Assembly: GCA_004195515.1 (NCBI GenBank)
Contig: PSPR01000005.1
Coordinates: forward strand, 1-49,273
DNA: 49,273 nt
Source of the DNA: Methanobacteriota archaeon
Lineage (GTDB): Archaea; Thermoplasmatota; Poseidoniia; Poseidoniales; Poseidoniaceae
Direction: 5' to 3'
Position numbers and translations under genes: made by a program. Under the pieces are notes generated by a model, which did no database searches, was not told the DNA's origin, and saw only the letters and a program-made list of their open reading frames with translations. The stretch's first letter is position 1. Every line of letters starts with the position of its first letter. Below, in pieces: positions 40,496 through 49,095 of the stretch.

Positions 40496-41518
40496 TCACA
40501 ATGTGGCTTTCTCAGCCACACCTGCATCGACTAACCAGTCGGCAGTTCCTTGATCAAGGAAATGAATATCACCTGCTTCAAGTGATATTTCCCCGTCAAT
40601 AGTCATTATTGGTTCGTCCATAGATTGTAATACTCTGATTCTGATCATCGAATCTTCTTCAAATTGAGGTTCTTTTTCGATTTCACCTTGGGTTGGTGAA
40701 CCGGCCTCTGCCGCAGCCCAAGCGTTGAAATCGATACTTTCCTTCTTTTTTGCAGGAGCGAGTTCAGTTGCAGCTGCATGGGTTTGACCAATCACACTAG
40801 GTTCTGCAATCTTTACTAGTGTCGGTTCCATTCCCTCCAATTCTGGATACGCATCTTGCATTGCAAGAATATCCTCCTCATCTGTTTCAATCTCTTGTAA
40901 CGGCGATGAGTCATCTTCCAATGCGATCGTGGGCGGACCTTGGCCGGTTAAACCGCCAGGTTGCTCAATAAATGTGTCGAGTTGCATTGTACCTGCTGCT
41001 AATGGAGATTGAGCGGCTGTACCCTCGGATGCCAAGCCATGTTGCATTCCATTCCAATTAACCGATAATTTGAATCGATCAATATTTTGGACCACGCTCG
41101 AATAAAATTCTCTTTCTGCCGGGTCGTGGCGGCCCCAATCGAGTGCGGGCAAATCTTGCTTGTGGTTTTGAATACCACCCTCGGAGCGTAAACTCACGCT
41201 CGAAGCGTGCTGTTGAAACGAAACCAATCTTTTTCTAGCCAACTCAGAAGAGGTTCGGCGGATATTGGCTTGACGCTTCTGTAAATTTTGCAATCGCAAG
41301 TCCGGGCCTCGAGTTCGATAGATTTCATGAATTTGCATTTCGATTGTATCGAGGAGTTGGCCGACCTTTTCCCAAAAGTCGCGCCGAGGCAAAACTATTG
41401 GCACATGTCTGCCGGTTTGTTGACGCAGTGTGGCGAAAAGTTGCTCTTCAACCTCTCGGGCTTGAACGTCATCCAATAGCGGCCGCTCTACCATGGTTCG
41501 GCTGCTGTAGTTGCCCAT
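40496..41518 (-). CDS. GINS51-like replication protein with long acidic linker
   Basis: A protein of 340 residues. The N-terminal part (VLPRRDFWEKVGQLLDTIEM, then IRRTSSELARKRLVSF) looks like the helical A domain of GINS proteins. The last 50 residues (RIRVLQSMDEPIMTIDGEIS, then LEAGDIHFLDQGTADWLVDA) look like the small beta-rich B domain of archaeal GINS51. Between them lie about 170 acidic, low-complexity residues. GINS joins MCM and the RecJ-like protein in the archaeal replicative helicase complex. The call rests on domain order and motif spacing, not on strong signature residues; normal GINS51 is 150-200 residues long. Confidence 0.65.
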   Translation of the reverse strand: MGNYSSRTMVERPLLDDVQAREVEEQLFATLRQQTGRHVPIVLPRRDFWEKVGQLLDTIEMQIHEIYRTRGPDLRLQNLQKRQANIRRTSSELARKRLVSFQQHASSVSLRSEGGIQNHKQDLPALDWGRHDPAEREFYSSVVQNIDRFKLSVNWNGMQHGLASEGTAAQSPLAAGTMQLDTFIEQPGGLTGQGPPTIALEDDSSPLQEIETDEEDILAMQDAYPELEGMEPTLVKIAEPSVIGQTHAAATELAPAKKKESIDFNAWAAAEAGSPTQGEIEKEPQFEEDSMIRIRVLQSMDEPIMTIDGEISLEAGDIHFLDQGTADWLVDAGVAEKATL

Positions 41519-41594
41519 CTATCAACCCTTCAGCCGGTCTACTTGAACCAAGTAGTGCAACAATTCAAACCCATAGACCTTGGGTCCACCGGTG

Positions 41595-44500
41595 GTGGAC
41601 CCATTGAGACAAGCACTCATCCTCGCGATTTTGCTCTTGGCCACACCGTGGGCATCAGCAGATTTCGCAGTTTGGGAAGGGCCGGAAACCTCGCCGGATG
41701 ATGCAAGCCTCTCACCATCAACTTCAACTTATGATGGCTTTAGAATTCCATCCAATGCAACGATTACCGGTGCGACATTTGAAGTCGCACCAGAATGGGT
41801 GGAGGCAGAGGATAACGGCACATATTGGGCAAAAGATTCACCGGGAGGGTTTTCGGCCGGTACATCGAATGGCACCTCTTATCTTTCCCACGGTGGCGAT
41901 CTCACTCTTGAAGCTCAATCGATATATGGGAGGATGACCGATTTTGAATCACAATCCCCACAATTTAGTTCGTGGTCGGTTCACGGTGATTTGATTTGGA
42001 TTCCAGTCAATCTTAGTGTTGAGACCTTTGGCCCGACCAATGCGAGTTCAGGTCATTATGCTGCAGGCACAAATGGTTCGGTCCCGCCTGATACTCGATC
42101 AAAATTGCGTTCTCAATTCTGGAACCCTCCAGCGGTCATCCGCAACATGTCGGTTTCTTTCGACCGCTGGTTCTTACTCAACCCATATGATTTAGCAACT
42201 TTTGAAGCCTCCTTTGATTCTGGCCAATCCTGGACTGAACTGGATAACTGGTCAGGCCAAGAAGAAAACTGGACTAGAGAAGAATACCCCTTAGACGCTT
42301 ATTCTGTTAGCTCACAAATCGGCTTTAGGTTCACGATTTCGACAGCGCAAAACTCAACCACAACCGAAGGTCTATTCATCGATAATTTCGAATTTTCAAA
42401 TCAGGGTGAGCCGATCAGCGCCTGGTTCCACGGTAATGCAAGTGGAGAATATTCTGCGAACGCTGACGGCTCGTTAATCATTCCACTAGACCTTGGTGGC
42501 CTAAATGGCCCAATCGAATTCGTATACTGGTCGTGGTGGGATATCGAAGCCGATTATAACGATAATTTAGTGATGATGATCTCGGTTGATAATGGTTCAA
42601 CTTGGACGATAATGTCGCCACTACCCGGCGTGCCTGGACTAGGAGTTCCAAGCGGGAGCGGGACCCTTACCCAACAATCCTATGACTGGGTCGAGATCAT
42701 GCATCCACTACCTTCGAATGTGATAGGCCATAGCAATGCTAGCCAAACACTCCTCAAGCTTAGGGTAACTACCGACGGCATCAAAAATAACGGCGGAAGT
42801 GCAATCGAAGGCTGGGAAGGAATCATCGTCGACGATTTAGCATTGAGGATGCCGGGTGGCGATATTGCTCTCAATAATTTCACCGATGTTAGCACTCAAT
42901 ATCTTGAAAATGTAAGTGGTTATCCAAACGATTGGCAACATATAACCTGGGAAGGACATAATGGGCCATGGTCGACAACAGAATCATTTGAATCGAACCA
43001 AATGCTCCCTGCAGGTTGGAGAATAGATCACAAGCGCGGTAATACTCCTTGGGAGGCTGGTGCGATCAATAATTCCAATAATCGAGGACCTTATTCTTCT
43101 GGGTGGCCGAGTGGACAAAATGGAGTTGGGATAAATCTCGATGGAAATTATGCTCATAGCACCCTTACCCATTTGATCTCTCCAAATTATCACTTACCGA
43201 TTGGAGCGACCGCTCGCCTCTCATTCCAACATTGGATTTGCACCGAGGCCGCGTGGGATGGTGGTGCGGTTTTCACCTCGATTGACGATGGGATTTCATG
43301 GCAATATTTTGGTGAAAACCAAAGTGGATTCTATGAAAGAATCAGCCAAGTAAATTCAAATTCACCGCTATTTGGACATGAGATATTCGATGGTTCAACC
43401 GTGGTCAATGGTTGTGGTAATAACAACAGTGCCCATACTTTTTCAAGTAACTCCGCTGATATTTCATTCCTAGCAGGAAATGATGTAAGGATTAGATTTA
43501 CCTTTTTCTCAGATGCATATGTGAGCGAGTCCGGTTGGTACATCGATGATGCAGGGATTGAGATCGACCGATTTGTCTCTAATGGGACTTGGCTTTCTCC
43601 AATAATAGATGTTGATGAGGCTGGGTGGGCGCGCCTTGCTTCATTATTCCACACCCCGAATGAAACCGGCATCAGTATAGATATTTTAGACCAATACGGG
43701 GCTGAGATTCCAGATAAACAGAATCTGAGTTTGCCATTCACGATTGGAATTGGGGCGTGGGAACATACCAAATTACAATTTAGAGTGAATATGTGGAGCC
43801 AAAATGAAAGCATTACTCCCCGAATAGAAATTCTGCATCATGGCATTACTGAATATATCAACCAGTATCATCCGCTAATAATAGAATCTGAGTCGGAAAA
43901 TCCAGAATTAATTATCGGAGCTAATGGCAGTGTAAATTTGGTGAACACAAGTGGTGGTAGCACTTTCTTTGAGTTCCCAATAATTCCATGGCGGCCGTTT
44001 GAATCAGCACGAATTTCGTGCGATGGAGAGATGGATTTAGAATTATGGAATCTGTATAAATATCTCGAAGGAGGCGGCCAATCCCAAGGAGGGCAGCCAC
44101 AACAACAACAAGTCTCTGCAGGTTGTAATGTTGGCGAAATAAATTTTAACGAAGTAGTGGGGGTTAGCATAATCAATCCGAGGTTGAATGATGGGTGGTT
44201 CAATTGGCTGAAGTTCGAACCAGTAACCCTAAGGGCACCAAAAAATGTTTCAATAAATTTTGGAAATAACAATCATTCAGAATTCATTATTCCAAATTTA
44301 TATGCCCATACAACTCAAATTACTAAATTAATAACCGATGGAGAAGAAACTAATTTCTCCGATCCCAGAGGATTTGAGGTAGATTATAATTCTAGTTTCA
44401 GTTTCTCGACCACAGTATTGGACGACCACGATATATCCAATCAATATCATTGGGTTACAAATCAGTCAAGTTGTGCAATGATCGTTTCCCCTTACGAAGG

Positions 44501-47500
44501 ATGCATTTCCGGGTCCATTACCGAGAAATATCAAGAAGAAATTAACGGGACACTATATCGTTGGATGAATATCACCTGGTCGCAAACCAATCTTACCCCC
44601 GGGACTCTAAAATTGATCGCAATCTCTGCAGTTGCAGATCAACCTTTCGAATTCGCTCTCGCACCTTCTGCTTTAACACCATTAATGGTTGACCAAGGCG
44701 ACGGGACATCAATCCTCCCTGTCAACATAACCGTGCTGCGCGGCGGGGTAATTTTCGATGGAATAATCGACTATGAAGTTTCAATTTTCGATAAATGGCA
44801 AAGTATGCCCGAACAAACGCTTTATCCGGGAAATTCTGTCCAAGCTAAGTCCAATCACTCGATATTAAACGGGACCTCTCCACTCGAATCTGTTGAATTA
44901 ATCATCTCCTCTTCAAGAAATGCTTCCGATGCTTTAGCATCGTTTGCAGTAGACAATCTCGACATCGGCGGTCGCTTCATTCAGCATAGCGGTGGCGGTT
45001 TGATTTCAATCAATGCAAGTTTGAGCTCTTGGGATGGTGAAAACGCGACCTGGGGTTTGAACTCCCATTGGCTACTCGATGATTATCCGCGCTTATACTG
45101 GCTGGTTAGCGCCAAGAATGAACTTGGAATCACATTGGGCCCAGCGGTAGGCATGACCGGTTCTGGCGGTTATGCTGCGAGCACAAACGATCTAGAAATT
45201 GTCGGTTTTAGCGCTTCGACCAGCAATTATGATTTGGGGGATTTCGCAGATCCACTTTGGCCGTTCCACCTCCAAGGTGGAACCAACATTACAGTCGATG
45301 GACAGGTTAGATTCTCTGGTTTACAAGGGATCGTGCCATTACCTGAAGATGTAGAGATCGAATTGGAAATATTCGATGAAAATCAATCCTATCAAACCTT
45401 GAGTGTTGTCTTGGATTCAGATGGTACCTTCTCAACCTCGTTTTTCAGCCCGGGTGCACAACTCAATAGTGGCGATACATTCACCGTCATTCCTTCGTTG
45501 AATAGAGTAGGGCCTCAAGGGATTGTCACAGCTGTAGATGTAACTGCAGATTATCAAAAAATCACCTATCTCTTGGATAGTGTGAACGCCGAAGTTATTT
45601 CTTTACACGTGGTCGCTCCAGGCGGAATTCAGCCCGCTGATGGCCATGTATGGTTCCATGGCCAAGACTTACCTCTTAGATTGGGAATTTCAGATGATAA
45701 TGGCTTACCTGCAACTATGGTAATGCATTATAGCCGCTCGGGTCGAGATTGGGAAGAGATGACTTTCACGACCCCGATCGGTTTATCTTCCGCCGAGATA
45801 GATCTACCGCTCATCGATGAATATTCCATTCCGCTTAATTCACAATTGAACGGCTATCTAGATGTTTATTTTACCGGCACTGATTTAGCAGGGAATCCGA
45901 TGATAGGTGGCGGCAATGAATCAATTCCATTAGCGAGAGTCCTCATTCAGGACCGTTACTCAACCTATGCCGAAGGCGAAGATTTAGGCTTGGATTTAGT
46001 CGATGGATATCTGTTGCCAGGAAATACTCATAAATTCGAATTTTCAATTACCGATAATAATGGAATCGAATCTCTAGATCTGATCAAATTCGGTTTACAA
46101 CAAGAAGGTTGTACAATCCAATGGTATCCATGGAGTGGAGAAGTTATCAACGATGTTTCATGTTTTATCAGACCTCCTCGAATCAACTATACCCAAGTTG
46201 GGGAATCAGGTCTTTATTTCGTCAATATTCAATTTGAATTGAGGTGGGACCTCGAGGAGGATTTACCATCTTCAACTCTGACTCCTTGGTTACATATCTA
46301 TGATGAAAACGCTAGAACCGGAGCCGGATATAACTCGATGACTCCGTTAAATTGGCAATTCCATTCAGGTGTCGATTTCGTCATTGAATCGGCAGAGGAT
46401 TTGATTGCACCAAAAGGAGAATTAATCGACGATATTATCTATGTCCATGACCAAGATTTGGTTGATTTTGAGTTGATTGCATACCATGCAGGTACCGATA
46501 TTCCTGCACACAATTTACCATTCAACACCAATGCATTACTTCGAATGGATGGCAATACAAATCATACCGATTTGGAAAATAGCATGAATTCGGACGGAAC
46601 TTCGACCATTAGGGTAATGGTCGATCAATCATATCTTGGAAAACAGATCTATGTGCTGGTTAGTTTATCTGAACTAAGGGGACATAACTTAAGCAGCGAT
46701 TCGGCCACTATCGTCATCGATGATAGTGAACCTACTCTGAGTATTACCGATGGCTATTTGGTCGAAATAAGAACCGATTCATTGGCTGATATCCCGGTCG
46801 AGTTAACCGTTTATGATTTGGAATCATCAAGCAACTCTGAAGTGAATATGTATTGGCAATTTATTCGCTCTGGCAGAATCATTTCTGGAACTGAAGGTAG
46901 CGCCTCGGTCCCTGCGCTGTTCAGCGATTCTCAGTCTACGATTCATTCAACAAATATCGATATGAGCGCAGCATCTCCATTCCTCGAGAAAGGTGATTCA
47001 ATTCTCGTTTGGTTCGAAGGAGAGGATTCATCGGGCCGAACGATTATCGGTGAAGGGGCTAGTCAATCCAGCCCAATTATGCCATTTTTGCGATGGATTG
47101 CATATGAGCCTGAATTAGGCGAGATCATTACTACGCCTTATCGGCCAGAACTCGGCGATATGATCCAAATCCATCTGACAATTTTCAACCCAGGATTTGA
47201 ATCGGGACATTCATATTTGACCCTAAGAGATGGGACTGGTAAAATGCTTGACAAGGTCAACCTCTCGGTGGGTATCGGACAAAGGGTCCCTTATTCATTC
47301 GAGATCGAAGCTTGGACTGTGGGTGACCTTGGCTTAACGGTTCAAATCGATGAACAATCACCCGTCCCGGTACCATTGGCTCAAGTTGTTGAGCCGATAG
47401 ACGAGAACGCAGCATCACAATCAACAATGGTCTCACTCGGCTTTTTCAGCATTGCAATCGCCGGCTTTGCTCTCTTCCTTTCCTACCACAATAAGCGTAG

Positions 47501-47531
47501 CGACCGGCTTGTTGACGATGAGGAAGAATGA
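41595..47531 (+). CDS. Giant secreted surface protein with C-terminal membrane anchor
   Basis: About 1978 residues. A signal peptide (LRQALILAILLLATPWASAD) begins the protein and a single C-terminal helix (MVSLGFFSIAIAGFALFLSY) with a charged end (HNKRSDRLVDDEEE) anchors it. Between are repeated beta-sandwich domains. Three sites in the first third (TTEGLFIDNFEFSN, EGWEGIIVDDLALR, ESGWYIDDAGIEID) mark MAM or choice-of-anchor-like jelly rolls. The later two thirds look like Ig-like domains (ITDNNGIESLDL, VYDLESSSNSEVN). Asn-X-Ser/Thr sites are very frequent, as in archaeal S-layer proteins. No catalytic motif was seen. The start is not certain: GTG 41592/41595, TTG 41580 or TTG 41604. Possible roles are S-layer, adhesion or substrate capture. 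Confidence 0.85.
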   Translation: MDPLRQALILAILLLATPWASADFAVWEGPETSPDDASLSPSTSTYDGFRIPSNATITGATFEVAPEWVEAEDNGTYWAKDSPGGFSAGTSNGTSYLSHGGDLTLEAQSIYGRMTDFESQSPQFSSWSVHGDLIWIPVNLSVETFGPTNASSGHYAAGTNGSVPPDTRSKLRSQFWNPPAVIRNMSVSFDRWFLLNPYDLATFEASFDSGQSWTELDNWSGQEENWTREEYPLDAYSVSSQIGFRFTISTAQNSTTTEGLFIDNFEFSNQGEPISAWFHGNASGEYSANADGSLIIPLDLGGLNGPIEFVYWSWWDIEADYNDNLVMMISVDNGSTWTIMSPLPGVPGLGVPSGSGTLTQQSYDWVEIMHPLPSNVIGHSNASQTLLKLRVTTDGIKNNGGSAIEGWEGIIVDDLALRMPGGDIALNNFTDVSTQYLENVSGYPNDWQHITWEGHNGPWSTTESFESNQMLPAGWRIDHKRGNTPWEAGAINNSNNRGPYSSGWPSGQNGVGINLDGNYAHSTLTHLISPNYHLPIGATARLSFQHWICTEAAWDGGAVFTSIDDGISWQYFGENQSGFYERISQVNSNSPLFGHEIFDGSTVVNGCGNNNSAHTFSSNSADISFLAGNDVRIRFTFFSDAYVSESGWYIDDAGIEIDRFVSNGTWLSPIIDVDEAGWARLASLFHTPNETGISIDILDQYGAEIPDKQNLSLPFTIGIGAWEHTKLQFRVNMWSQNESITPRIEILHHGITEYINQYHPLIIESESENPELIIGANGSVNLVNTSGGSTFFEFPIIPWRPFESARISCDGEMDLELWNLYKYLEGGGQSQGGQPQQQQVSAGCNVGEINFNEVVGVSIINPRLNDGWFNWLKFEPVTLRAPKNVSINFGNNNHSEFIIPNLYAHTTQITKLITDGEETNFSDPRGFEVDYNSSFSFSTTVLDDHDISNQYHWVTNQSSCAMIVSPYEGCISGSITEKYQEEINGTLYRWMNITWSQTNLTPGTLKLIAISAVADQPFEFALAPSALTPLMVDQGDGTSILPVNITVLRGGVIFDGIIDYEVSIFDKWQSMPEQTLYPGNSVQAKSNHSILNGTSPLESVELIISSSRNASDALASFAVDNLDIGGRFIQHSGGGLISINASLSSWDGENATWGLNSHWLLDDYPRLYWLVSAKNELGITLGPAVGMTGSGGYAASTNDLEIVGFSASTSNYDLGDFADPLWPFHLQGGTNITVDGQVRFSGLQGIVPLPEDVEIELEIFDENQSYQTLSVVLDSDGTFSTSFFSPGAQLNSGDTFTVIPSLNRVGPQGIVTAVDVTADYQKITYLLDSVNAEVISLHVVAPGGIQPADGHVWFHGQDLPLRLGISDDNGLPATMVMHYSRSGRDWEEMTFTTPIGLSSAEIDLPLIDEYSIPLNSQLNGYLDVYFTGTDLAGNPMIGGGNESIPLARVLIQDRYSTYAEGEDLGLDLVDGYLLPGNTHKFEFSITDNNGIESLDLIKFGLQQEGCTIQWYPWSGEVINDVSCFIRPPRINYTQVGESGLYFVNIQFELRWDLEEDLPSSTLTPWLHIYDENARTGAGYNSMTPLNWQFHSGVDFVIESAEDLIAPKGELIDDIIYVHDQDLVDFELIAYHAGTDIPAHNLPFNTNALLRMDGNTNHTDLENSMNSDGTSTIRVMVDQSYLGKQIYVLVSLSELRGHNLSSDSATIVIDDSEPTLSITDGYLVEIRTDSLADIPVELTVYDLESSSNSEVNMYWQFIRSGRIISGTEGSASVPALFSDSQSTIHSTNIDMSAASPFLEKGDSILVWFEGEDSSGRTIIGEGASQSSPIMPFLRWIAYEPELGEIITTPYRPELGDMIQIHLTIFNPGFESGHSYLTLRDGTGKMLDKVNLSVGIGQRVPYSFEIEAWTVGDLGLTVQIDEQSPVPVPLAQVVEPIDENAASQSTMVSLGFFSIAIAGFALFLSYHNKRSDRLVDDEEE

Positions 47532-47560
47532 TGAGCAATGGGTATGAGCCGGGGTGTAGA

Positions 47561-47645
47561 GCCGGAGTACCCGAGTGGTCAAAGGGGGCGCACTCAAGAT
47601 GCGCTGCGAAATGCTTCGTAGGTTCAAATCCTACCTCCGGCACCA
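47561..47645 (+). tRNA. tRNA-Leu (anticodon CAA)
   Basis: A class II tRNA. The acceptor is GCCGGAG/CTCCGGC with discriminator A. The anticodon arm is GCGCA-CTCAAGA-TGCGC, giving CAA. The variable arm is about TGCGAAATGCTTCG. The T-arm is TAGG-TTCAAAT-CCTA. CCA is encoded (47643-47645), unlike the Arg and Ser tRNAs here. It begins 29 bp after the surface-protein stop. Confidence 0.96.
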
Positions 47646-47880
47646 ATATTATTCATAACGAAGAGGTAGGATTTGTACCGGGGCTAGTTGCAGTACGGCC
47701 GTTCTTGCCGTGGTTCAAAATCTACCGGAGGCACCAATTTTGTTCAAATCGAGGAGGTAGGATTTGAACTAGGCAAGAACTGTACAGCAAACTGCAGTAC
47801 GGCCGTTCTTGCCGTGGTTCAAAATCTACCGGAGGCACCAATTTTGTTCAAATCGAGGAGGTAGGATTTGTACCGAGGCT
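47646..47880 (+). repeat. 104-bp repeats holding inverted and direct copies of the tRNA-Leu 3' half
   Basis: Direct echoes of the tRNA 3' end (GGTTCAAAATCTACCGGAGG, then CACCA) lie at 47712-47736 and 47816-47840, exactly 104 bp apart. Inverted echoes (GAGGTAGGATTTG) lie at 47663-47675, 47754-47766 and 47858-47870. Between the second inverted and second direct echo is a perfect 9-bp hairpin, GGCAAGAAC (47772-47780) and GTTCTTGCC (47805-47813). The order is thus tRNA, inverted, hairpin arm, direct, inverted, hairpin, direct, inverted. No gene was seen here or in 47881-47977. Confidence 0.9.
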
Positions 47881-47977
47881 AGCGAAGCAACAGACCGACT
47901 GCATACCCTTCAAACAGATGATTTAGGTCGGATGGGGTAATCGGATAGACCCATTCAACACATCGGATTGGATTGGT

Positions 47978-48487
47978 CTATGCTTCCAACAGGGAGACAT
48001 TTACCCCCGTCTCAATATTTCCTTCTTGAAGAACGCGCGCATACCAACCACGCAGTCCTCTGCTTCTCCGCAACAATTCCTTGATGTTTTTTTTTCCAAT
48101 GGCGGGCAATTGAGATAGGGTCCTGCACGGTTCGCAAATCCTGCTAACTTGTAGAATGACTTCACTACCAACATTCAAAATCATATCAGGTTTGAGGTGA
48201 TTGAAATCGATATCCTTCAACAATATATTCTCTCCAAGATCGCCTGGCTGAAGAGAAAAACCTAGTGCATTCAATTCATCCAATTCAGCTGTTGTGAGCA
48301 ATAAAATTGCCATATCAGGGTCACCTTTCTTCTTCTTGAACCGATATAGATTAGAATCGCCAGGAATACCTATTTTTGTCAATTTGGCGAAATTTACACT
48401 TTGTTTGGGAAGTGAAAATCCAGCAGGTAATCCTTCCATAGGGCCTGAAAAGATACCCTCAACAACGCCCACAATGTGCTCCATCAT
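47978..48487 (-). CDS. MOSC-domain protein
   Basis: A protein of 169 residues. GVVEGIFSGPMEGLPAGFSL, LTKIGIPGDSNLYRFKKKKG, then LQPGDLGENILLKDIDFNHL, the classic GxLGENI strip, and VSRICEPCRTLSQL with the MOSC Cys. MOSC proteins bind a molybdenum or sulfur-carrying cofactor and transfer sulfur or reduce N-hydroxy compounds. The start could equally be the Met one codon later (48484). It stands alone, downstream of the tRNA-Leu repeats. No molybdopterin genes are in the window. Confidence 0.88.
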   Translation of the reverse strand: MMEHIVGVVEGIFSGPMEGLPAGFSLPKQSVNFAKLTKIGIPGDSNLYRFKKKKGDPDMAILLLTTAELDELNALGFSLQPGDLGENILLKDIDFNHLKPDMILNVGSEVILQVSRICEPCRTLSQLPAIGKKNIKELLRRSRGLRGWYARVLQEGNIETGVNVSLLEA

Positions 48488-48606
48488 GAAGGGGGTTGAG
48501 TCTTATTACTTCAAATCTTATTGCATGGGTATTGGATGGGTTCAAGTCCAATCATGGACTACATTTCCACCCATAATTTCAATGCTCATGCAAGTGAGGC
48601 AAAGAC

Positions 48607-49095
48607 ATGTGGGGTGTTCTTACCGTAATTCTACTCTTCCTGCTGTTATCCTTCGAAGTTTGGCGTTCCTTCACCTCAGGTATGTTGAGAGGAGCGATTG
48701 AATTCGCAAAACTTCCAGCGAAAATGGAAAGTGACATGTTTGACGGTGAAACTAAAACATTCGTTCTCGAAAGGAATGGTAAAGAAAAAGCCGTTAAAAT
48801 AAAAACGGTAAACGATGCATGGGACTCTATTATCTCACCACGAGAGTCCTCCGGCAGCCTTTATTTTGGCCTAAAGCAAGAAAACAGCCTTCACCTTGAT
48901 TTTTCGTCATGGAGCAGCGGGGGAGTTGGGATGATGACATTAATTGAGAAGGATGGAAATAAAATCATTAAGGGAGATGAATATAATCTTGAAGAAAAGG
49001 GGCTAGTACCTGCCATTTACACATTGGTAGATCTTATAGAACGAATGAGTTCTATTTCGTCAGTTTGGGATGAGGTTTCTTCGGACAAGAAATGA
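48607..49095 (+). CDS. Small membrane-anchored protein, unknown
   Basis: A protein of 162 residues. One N-terminal helix (MWGVLTVILLFLLLSFEVW) is followed by a soluble, charged region (FVLERNGKEKAVKIKTVNDA, then MMTLIEKDGNKIIKGDEYNL). No recognised family; a signal anchor or uncleaved signal peptide is likely. The gene diverges from the MOSC gene across 119 bp. Codons look more A-rich than in the neighbours, but the stretch is too short to be firm. Confidence 0.6.
   Translation: MWGVLTVILLFLLLSFEVWRSFTSGMLRGAIEFAKLPAKMESDMFDGETKTFVLERNGKEKAVKIKTVNDAWDSIISPRESSGSLYFGLKQENSLHLDFSSWSSGGVGMMTLIEKDGNKIIKGDEYNLEEKGLVPAIYTLVDLIERMSSISSVWDEVSSDKK

Noticed and set aside
47446..47767. Open frames on both strands across tRNA-Leu
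   Set aside because: They read through the tRNA and its echoes. Composition and overlap with two real features argue against coding.
48531..48552. GGTTCAAGTCC string in an intergenic hairpin, considered as a fourth tRNA
   Set aside because: ATTGGA/TCCAAT forms a short stem, but no acceptor stem, anticodon arm or D-arm can be drawn around it.
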